Source: Lentimicrobiaceae bacterium (lineage in GTDB: Bacteria; Bacteroidota; Bacteroidia; Bacteroidales; Lentimicrobiaceae). From it: a DNA stretch of 6,016 nucleotides. Shown here piece after piece: positions 1-4,481 of this stretch (positions are counted from its first letter, which is position 1; each line of letters opens with the position of its first letter). The notes under the pieces are model-generated. The model did not search any database and was not told the origin of the DNA. It was given only the letters and a program-made list of their open reading frames with translations. The position numbers and the translations under genes were made by a program. Location of the stretch: contig JAQVEI010000161.1 in NCBI GenBank assembly GCA_028697695.1, forward strand, positions 1 through 6,016, read 5' to 3'.

Positions 1-579
1 TTCTTTAAACCAATTACTTAAAGGATAAATTTTATAGTGACAACCGCTGGTTTCAAGCTCCTCTTTAAAATCGCCCCCTTTCAGATAAATGATTCCGCGA
101 TTCAAGCCGTTTCGTTGCCCTGCCTGAATATTTTTGGCTGTAAGCTTTACAAATTCGGGAAGTGCAGTGACGGCCCTGCTTACTACGAAATCGAAGGTGT
201 CGTTTACGTTCTCCAGGCGGGCATGCTCAGCGGTAACATTCTTAATCCCCAAAGCCCTGACAATTTCATACACCACCTTAATCTTTTTGCCGGTGGCATC
301 TACCAAATGAAATTTTACTTCCGGAAAGAAAATAGCCAAAGGGATGCCTGGAAACCCTCCGCCAGTGCCGGCATCCAGTATGCGTGTGCCGGCATCAAAC
401 GTAAATATTTTGGCGATACCCAGGGAATGCAACACGTGCCGTTCGTATAAATGTGCGATATCTTTTCGCGAAATTACATTTATTGACTCGTTCCAGGTAG
501 AATAGAGTGTATCCAGCTTCTCAAAAGCTTCCAACTGGGTTTCTGTAAGCAACGGAAAATATCGTTTAATCTGTTCCAT
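1..579 (-). CDS. rsmG: 16S rRNA (guanine-527-N7)-methyltransferase RsmG (GidB), C-terminus cut by window edge
   Basis: The frame is open from an ATG at 579 to the window edge (193 codons, no stop), so the 3' end lies outside. The protein begins MEQIKRYFPLLTETQ. Family hallmarks are visible: an N-terminal helical segment with NVISRKD (34-40) and ERH (46-48); the SAM-binding glycine loop LDAGTGGGFPGIPLAI (68-83); LVDATGKKIKVV (92-103), where the acidic residue after the second strand would contact SAM; and VSRAV (133-137) followed by YLKGG (165-169). Family members are usually a little over 200 residues, so roughly 10-20 residues are probably missing. The known role is N7 methylation of G527 in the 530 loop of 16S rRNA, using SAM in the cytoplasm; loss is known to give low-level streptomycin resistance. 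The start overlaps the end of the upstream kinase gene by 14 nt, which suggests translational coupling. A second ATG at 583 is out of frame. Identification is secure; the operon membership is inferred from the overlap. Confidence 0.95.
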   Translation of the reverse strand, partial: MEQIKRYFPLLTETQLEAFEKLDTLYSTWNESINVISRKDIAHLYERHVLHSLGIAKIFTFDAGTRILDAGTGGGFPGIPLAIFFPEVKFHLVDATGKKIKVVYEIVRALGIKNVTAEHARLENVNDTFDFVVSRAVTALPEFVKLTAKNIQAGQRNGLNRGIIYLKGGDFKEELETSGCHYKIYPLSNWFKE

Positions 580-1960
580 GCATGGTCATTTTGTAGGGCA
601 ATGTAATGCTTACTTTAGTTCCACGGTTCAATTCAGAGTGAATTTCCATGGTACCTTCGTGAAGTTTTACAATTTTGGTTATCAGCGATAGTCCAATGCC
701 GTGCCCATGCATATGAACCGCATTGCTGGCCCGGTAAAATGGCTCCTTTATGTGTTGCAGCTCATCTGCCGATATGCCTATGCCTTCATCTTCAACACTG
801 ATGAGCATTGCATTTGTTTTATACGTAAGGGTAACCTTTACCGGTTTGCCCGATGAAAACTTCATGGCATTGTCAATCAAATTGATAAGAACGAGTTTTA
901 ATAAATTTTCATTGCCATATAGTGTAAAATCCTGGTCATCATTTCCGGTTTCATCAAGAATGATGGTATCTATCAGATTTTGGGGGTGCAAAATCTGAAA
1001 TTCCGATTGGGTTTGGAGCAGCAATTCGTCCAGCCGTACCGGCTTAATGCTGAGGGAGCGGATGTCCTGTTCCGAGCGGGCTATTTCCAGCAGGTTGTTG
1101 GCCAGAGAGGTCAGTCCACGGGCATCGTCAAGCACAGAATTGAGCACGCTTTCATACTCCTGAGGCTCTCTTTTCTTCATCAGTGCCACTTCTATCTGAC
1201 TGTTGATGGCTGCCAGAGGGGTACGCAGTTCATGCGAAGCATTGGAAACAAAGCTTTTCTGTATCATAAACGCCTTTTCCAGTCTGTCGAGCATCAGGTT
1301 AAACGTGGTGGCCAGTTGAGAGATCTCATCATTGCCGTTGCCGGCATTTAAACGTTGGTTGAGGTTGGATGCAGTAATGGTGGAAACCTGGATCACCACG
1401 TTGCTGATTGGGGTGAGCGCCTCTTTGGCAAAAAACATGCCTATCAAAATAGATGAAACTATGGCCACCACCAACCCTACCATCAGTACCAGCAAAAGGT
1501 TGTTTATCCTGGTTTTGCCATAAATGTCAGTGGCAGAAGCAATTACAATAAATCGCCTCAACCCGTTGGTGTAAAGCAAGCCTACAGCCTCACGTTCTCC
1601 CTGATTGAAGATATATTTCCCCTTATTCATGATTTTGGTGATCAGGGCCTCGTCAATGTTTAAATTTGAGGGTCCGCCCGAAACATATATCCGGCTGCGT
1701 TTAAAATAATCAAACACCACCACTTCAGCATCTGCCAATGAGCTGTAGTTGGAGCTGTCAATGATGCGCATCAGGTTGTTGTTAATCTCTTTTACATCAA
1801 TAAGCAGCATAGCTGTATTGATGGCCTTTTCGCTAAGGCGGTTGGTGAATTCCTGCTTGCGGTGATTGGCCGAAAACAAAAATATGGCTACCGAGAACAC
1901 CACCAGTATGGCCCCGGTTAGCAAGGCAAACTGTAAACTTAGTTTAGTTCTGATTTGCAT
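566..1960 (-). CDS. Membrane sensor histidine kinase (HAMP-HisKA-HATPase_c), partner of the adjacent OmpR-type regulator
   Basis: This 464-residue orthodox sensor kinase should sit in the inner membrane and phosphorylate the regulator encoded just upstream. Residues 7-31 form the first membrane segment, about 32-152 a small extracytoplasmic sensor region with no domain I recognise, and 154-178 the second membrane segment. A HAMP domain follows (about 176-230; P184 and E212 fit its pattern). The HisKA helix carries ASHELRTPLA with phospho-acceptor H243; the HExxT pattern (E244, T247) fits a kinase that also dephosphorylates its partner. The ATPase domain has the N box NLIDNA (360-365), G1 box DEGIG (391-395), F box FYR (408-410) and G2 box GHGIGL (419-424). 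All key residues are present, so it should be active. The start ATG at 1960 overlaps the regulator's end by 17 nt, and its own end overlaps rsmG by 14 nt. The layout resembles CusS/ArlS-like kinases, but the stimulus cannot be read from the sequence. Confidence 0.95.
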   Translation of the reverse strand: MQIRTKLSLQFALLTGAILVVFSVAIFLFSANHRKQEFTNRLSEKAINTAMLLIDVKEINNNLMRIIDSSNYSSLADAEVVVFDYFKRSRIYVSGGPSNLNIDEALITKIMNKGKYIFNQGEREAVGLLYTNGLRRFIVIASATDIYGKTRINNLLLVLMVGLVVAIVSSILIGMFFAKEALTPISNVVIQVSTITASNLNQRLNAGNGNDEISQLATTFNLMLDRLEKAFMIQKSFVSNASHELRTPLAAINSQIEVALMKKREPQEYESVLNSVLDDARGLTSLANNLLEIARSEQDIRSLSIKPVRLDELLLQTQSEFQILHPQNLIDTIILDETGNDDQDFTLYGNENLLKLVLINLIDNAMKFSSGKPVKVTLTYKTNAMLISVEDEGIGISADELQHIKEPFYRASNAVHMHGHGIGLSLITKIVKLHEGTMEIHSELNRGTKVSITLPYKMTMHGTD

Positions 1961-2648
1961 CGTCGTCGGCTTTTAATATGTAGCCCATGCCGATATGGGT
2001 GTGAAGGAGTTTTACCGGAAAATTTTTGTCAATCTTCTTCCTGAGGAAGTTTACATATACTTCAATTACATTGGTGCCGGTATCAAAGGTAATGTTCCAG
2101 ATTTTTTCAGCAATATCCGCTTTGGATACCACCTTTCCTTTGTTGCGCAGCAGATATTCGAGCAAAAGAAATTCCTTGGCCGTCAAATCAATGGAGATGT
2201 TTCCACGTTTTACTGATTTGCTGTCCAAATCAACTTCCAGATCGGCTACCTTTAATATCCGCTGACTTTTTGGATCTGGTTTTACACGTTTTAAAAGCAC
2301 CTTGATGCGTGCCAGCAACTCTCTGAATTCAAAGGGTTTAACGATGTAGTCGTCCGCACCTTTATCGAAGCCCAACAACTTGTCCTCGGTACTGCCCATG
2401 GCCGTAAGCATAATTATGGGAACCGTGGGATTTTTGCGGCGAATGTGCGCGCAAAGTTCATAACCATTGATTTGCGGTAAATTGATGTCCAGAATAATCA
2501 ATTCATAATCTTTAGCATCTGTCAACCGCTTGCCTATGAACCCATCATAGGCTACTTCGGTCGTAAATCCATTTTCTTCGAGACCCTTGCTTATGGAGTC
2601 GGCCATTTTAACATGATCTTCAACAATGAGAATTGTGGGTTCGGCCAT
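1944..2648 (-). CDS. OmpR/PhoB-family DNA-binding response regulator
   Basis: This is a 234-residue two-domain regulator of the usual length for the family. The receiver domain (about 4-120) starts TILIVEDH with acidic pocket E10/D11. It has the phospho-acceptor D54 in IILDINLP, the switch residue T82 in MLTAMG, and K104 in IVKPFEFREL. The winged-helix output domain (about 130-227) shows LTAKEFLLLEYLLRNKGKVVS, the recognition-helix region NVIEVYVNFLRKKID (193-207) and the wing HTHIGMGYIL. It should bind DNA as a phosphorylated dimer and act on transcription in the cytoplasm. It is the first gene of the minus-strand operon, with the kinase gene starting 17 nt before its stop, so the two are a cognate pair. 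The upstream region carries a 40-bp palindrome that could be its own operator. The start at 2648 is chosen because the receiver begins immediately and no upstream in-frame extension is needed. Targets are unknown. Confidence 0.96.
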   Translation of the reverse strand: MAEPTILIVEDHVKMADSISKGLEENGFTTEVAYDGFIGKRLTDAKDYELIILDINLPQINGYELCAHIRRKNPTVPIIMLTAMGSTEDKLLGFDKGADDYIVKPFEFRELLARIKVLLKRVKPDPKSQRILKVADLEVDLDSKSVKRGNISIDLTAKEFLLLEYLLRNKGKVVSKADIAEKIWNITFDTGTNVIEVYVNFLRKKIDKNFPVKLLHTHIGMGYILKADDDANQN

Positions 2649-2661
2649 AATTATGATAGTT

Positions 2662-2675
2662 TGCGATTCATCGCA
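2662..2675. repeat. Perfect inverted repeat TGCGAT-tc-ATCGCA just upstream of the regulator start
   Basis: Six-base arms are separated by two bases and lie 14-27 nt before the regulator ATG. As DNA it could be a small operator. In the regulator mRNA it could fold as a 5-bp stem with a TGAA tetraloop next to the ribosome-binding region. Both roles are inference; the symmetry itself is plain to see. Confidence 0.5.
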
Positions 2676-2709
2676 CTAAATTAAACTATTTTTAGGATAC
2701 TTTGGTGTT

Positions 2710-2749
2710 AATCTTACATCACGATGAGATCTCACTGTGTTGTAAGATT
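2710..2749. promoter_or_regulatory. 40-bp near-perfect palindrome, candidate operator in the divergent control region
   Basis: All symmetric elements share one centre between 2729 and 2730. The outer arms are AATCTTACA (2710-2718) and TGTAAGATT (2741-2749), the middle arms CAC (2720-2722) and GTG (2737-2739), and the core TGAGATCTCA (2725-2734). Seventeen of 20 base pairs match; the exceptions are 2719/2740, 2723/2736 and 2724/2735. A further TTACA at 2750-2754 forms a second inverted pair with TGTAA (2741-2745) across 4 nt and runs into the candidate -7 box of the regulator operon. Placement between a response regulator gene and a divergent gene suggests an operator, perhaps for autoregulation. 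Transcribed into the leader, it could instead form a long hairpin. Confidence 0.6.
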
Positions 2750-2752
2750 TTA

Positions 2753-2760
2753 CAAATTTA
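2753..2760 (-). promoter_or_regulatory. Candidate Bacteroidota -7 box for the regulator-kinase-rsmG operon
   Basis: Read on the minus strand this is TAAATTTG, an exact match to the TAnnTTTG consensus known for the Bacteroidota primary sigma factor. No clear TTTG -33 element is seen the expected distance upstream. The predicted transcript start, near 2746, would fall inside the right arm of the 40-bp palindrome and give a leader of about 100 nt. Short consensus in AT-rich DNA, so moderate confidence only. Confidence 0.4.
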
Positions 2761-2805
2761 ATAACATTCCCTGATTTATACATTTAAAAACCTGCACAGG
2801 CGTTG

Positions 2806-2840
2806 TTTCGCAAAACCGTTATGGATATTTTGTATTTTTG
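2806..2840 (+). promoter_or_regulatory. Candidate Bacteroidota promoter for the glucosaminidase gene
   Basis: TATTTTTG at 2833-2840 matches the TAnnTTTG -7 consensus. A weak -33-like TTTC lies at 2806-2809 with a rather long 23-nt spacer. A start near 2847 would give a leader of just over 20 nt before the ATG at 2870. There is no Shine-Dalgarno sequence; the region before the start is T-rich, as is common in this phylum. Confidence 0.45.
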
Positions 2841-2869
2841 AGCGTTTTAATTTTTATTGACGCCTGTTT

Positions 2870-3853
2870 ATGCGAAAGACAACTTTCTTTATTGCTTTGC
2901 TGATGCTTGCTTTTGTATTCACCGGAAATACACAGAACGGCTCATCCAACATTACTTATGCTCAGTATATTGAAATGTATCGCGATATAGCGGTAAGAAA
3001 AATGAAGGAATATGGCATACCGGCCAGCATAACCCTGGCTCAGGGTTTGTTGGAATCGGCCAGTGGCAACTCCAATCTGGCGCGCCTCGCCAATAACCAC
3101 TTCGGCATTAAGTGTCACAAAGAATGGAGTGGAGATACGTACATTCAGGATGATGATGCCAAAGACGAATGTTTTCGTAAATACAAGTCGGCTGAAGAAT
3201 CTTTTAATGATCACTCTTACTTTCTTACTTCAAGACCCCGCTACGCGGATTTGTTTAAACTCGACATAAAAGATTACCGGGGATGGGCTCACGGTTTAAA
3301 AAAAGCCGGATATGCTACCAATCCGCGCTATGCTGATATGCTTATAAAGATTATCGAAGAAAATGAACTTTATCTGTATGACTCTGAATCAACAGCTCCT
3401 TTAGCGCGGCATGTGCCGGCTCCAAAAACTGTTAAGAAGAAGGATACGCCACCGGTCCACGTTACCGGATTGATGCTTAAGCCAGATATGCTGAAATATG
3501 TAGAAGTCGCTCAGGGAAATCGGCCCATCTATATCAACAACAACGTGCGCCTTACCTTTGCCCGTGCCGGTGACGATGTGGAAAAAATTGCCGGCGACCT
3601 GGGGATACATAACTTCCAACTGTTAAGATACAATGATTTGAAGAAACATCAAAGCATCTCCGAAGGACAGGCAATTTATGTAGAACCCAAAAAACGCAAA
3701 GGAAGCCGAAGTACACACAACGTAAGCCAGGGCGAAACCATGTATGATATTGCTCAATATTATGGCATCAAACTTAAGTTGCTTTACCGGTGGAACGGCA
3801 TGTCAGCACCTGATGAGCCTGTGGCAGGAGAAACCATTAAACTGAAAAAGTGA
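2870..3853 (+). CDS. Secreted N-acetylglucosaminidase (FlgJ/LytG-type) with C-terminal LysM-like wall-binding repeats
   Basis: This 327-residue protein begins with a signal peptide: MRK, then a hydrophobic stretch (about 6-18) ending near TGNTQNG. The glucosaminidase domain (about 30-168) contains PASITLAQGLLESASGNSNLA (51-71) with the likely catalytic acid E62, NNHFGIKC (75-82), CFRKYKSAEESFNDHSYFL (101-119) and GYATNPRYADMLIKIIEE (147-164), all typical of the family that cuts N-acetylglucosaminyl bonds in peptidoglycan. After a Pro/Lys-rich linker (about 175-197), a degenerate LysM-like unit (about 222-271, ending GQAIYVEP) precedes a clear LysM (about 282-326) reading HNVSQGETMYDIAQYYGI and ending AGETIKLKK. 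It should act outside the inner membrane in wall turnover or cell separation. Although related to FlgJ, nothing nearby suggests flagella. It is a single-gene unit, divergent from the regulator operon with 221 bp between starts and a terminator 5 nt after its stop. Confidence 0.93.
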   Translation: MRKTTFFIALLMLAFVFTGNTQNGSSNITYAQYIEMYRDIAVRKMKEYGIPASITLAQGLLESASGNSNLARLANNHFGIKCHKEWSGDTYIQDDDAKDECFRKYKSAEESFNDHSYFLTSRPRYADLFKLDIKDYRGWAHGLKKAGYATNPRYADMLIKIIEENELYLYDSESTAPLARHVPAPKTVKKKDTPPVHVTGLMLKPDMLKYVEVAQGNRPIYINNNVRLTFARAGDDVEKIAGDLGIHNFQLLRYNDLKKHQSISEGQAIYVEPKKRKGSRSTHNVSQGETMYDIAQYYGIKLKLLYRWNGMSAPDEPVAGETIKLKK

Positions 3854-3858
3854 AAAGT

Positions 3859-3883
3859 AAACAGCCTGTAAGCAGGCTGTTTT
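3859..3883 (+). terminator. Hairpin terminator of the glucosaminidase gene
   Basis: A perfect 10-bp stem, AAACAGCCTG with CAGGCTGTTT, closes a TAAG loop and starts 5 nt after the stop codon. The T run is short (four Ts counting the stem). On the minus strand the stem is followed by TTTACTTTTC, so it may also stop readthrough from the convergent gene. Confidence 0.8.
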
Positions 3884-3907
3884 AAATCATAATTTTATCC
3901 CTGCCTT

Positions 3908-3928
3908 AAAGGCTAACTCCTTTTTTTT
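3908..3928 (+). terminator. Possible back-up terminator with T8 tract
   Basis: A short stem, AAAGG with CCTTT around a 6-nt loop, runs into eight Ts at 3921-3928. It lies 25 nt beyond the main hairpin. The stem is weak, but the T tract and position fit tandem termination. Confidence 0.4.
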
Positions 3929-4224
3929 CATAATTGTGCGCATTTATCTGGATGATTTACCGGTATATGAGGTTATATGCTAATACAATTAAAATAATAT
4001 TAAAAAAATAAATTATAAAGCTCAGATAGTGAGATGTTTATCGAATTTGATCAAAAAAAATGAAAATTATTTTGAAAAACAGGGTTACTTTTTAATCTTT
4101 TGGTGATAAATATTTGACAACGAACTTTAAAATCTGTTTTGGCAGATCCTGGCATGTCTGCACAAAACGCCCTGATTTCAAATAGTAGTGTCATGGTAAA
4201 TAATATTTGGTTAATAGTTTGGTT
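3929..4224. other. AT-rich stretch without a convincing protein gene, possible small-RNA locus
   Basis: The sequence is visibly much richer in A and T than the flanking genes, especially about 3980-4140, and holds no long reading frame. A small dyad, GCAGA at 4142-4146 with TCTGC at 4157-4161, sits in a locally GC-richer patch (about 4140-4172). The stretch ends in a strong terminator-like hairpin on the plus strand with no gene ahead of it. I found no exact TAnnTTTG box here, so a dedicated promoter is not shown. Confidence 0.3.
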
Positions 4225-4225
4225 A
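4206..4225 (+). repeat. Direct repeat of TTTGGTTA, 12-nt period
   Basis: TTTGGTTA occurs at 4206-4213 and again at 4218-4225, separated by ATAG, directly before a terminator-like stem. Direct repeats with about one helical turn between them resemble the sites of OmpR-family regulators, but a functional role here is speculation. Confidence 0.4.
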
Positions 4226-4265
4226 GAAGGAGGCTTTCTTAAAAACGGATTGCCTCTTTTTTTTT
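4225..4265 (+). terminator. Orphan intrinsic terminator (plus strand)
   Basis: A 10-pair stem including two G-T wobbles (4225-4234 with 4252-4261; core GAGGC/GCCTC) closes a 17-nt loop and runs into nine Ts at 4257-4265. The T tract is on the plus strand only, so it should stop a plus-strand transcript. The nearest plus-strand gene ended about 370 nt earlier with its own terminator. Confidence 0.6.
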
Positions 4266-4481
4266 ATATGGAATGGTAACATCTGTTGAAATAAACATCT
4301 CAGTACAAACTCGCCATACATTTGATAGGTTCAATGAGTGTTTAGCAAGAGGTAAGTAGCAGATTAAACACAAATTTATAGAAAAGAGCATTTTCAAACA
4401 CTACCATAGGCCAGTTCTGTTACCGGTTGCTCATCTTTTGCATAAAGTGGGAATAGCCGCCACAAGTTTTTTCCCAATCAA
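4266..4481. other. Noncoding stretch downstream of the propeller-like gene
   Basis: No supported gene is seen. AACATCT occurs twice 16 nt apart near 4280-4302, and GTGTTTA (4338-4344) pairs with TAAACAC (4365-4371) across 20 nt. Neither makes a good terminator for the minus-strand gene that ends at 4482, because no T tract follows on that strand. Confidence 0.4.

Noticed and set aside
980..1523. Plus-strand frames opposite the kinase gene
   Set aside because: They are antisense shadows of a clearly conserved histidine kinase with all catalytic boxes intact.
2942..3214. 90-codon minus-strand frame inside the glucosaminidase gene
   Set aside because: The plus strand encodes a well-recognised hydrolase domain here, and the antisense product has no family features.
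4225..4265. Orphan hairpin as a bidirectional terminator for the minus-strand gene
   Set aside because: On the minus strand the stem is followed by CTTCTAACC rather than a T run, so it is a poor terminator in that direction, and it lies over 200 nt past that gene's stop.
4193..4279. 28-codon plus-strand frame (starts MVNNIWLIVW) spanning the orphan terminator
   Set aside because: It runs straight through the terminator stem and T tract, has no clear upstream signals, and its composition simply reflects AT-rich DNA.
4338..4371. GTGTTTA/TAAACAC inverted repeat as terminator of the minus-strand gene
   Set aside because: The stem is only 7 bp with a 20-nt loop, and no T tract follows it on the minus strand.
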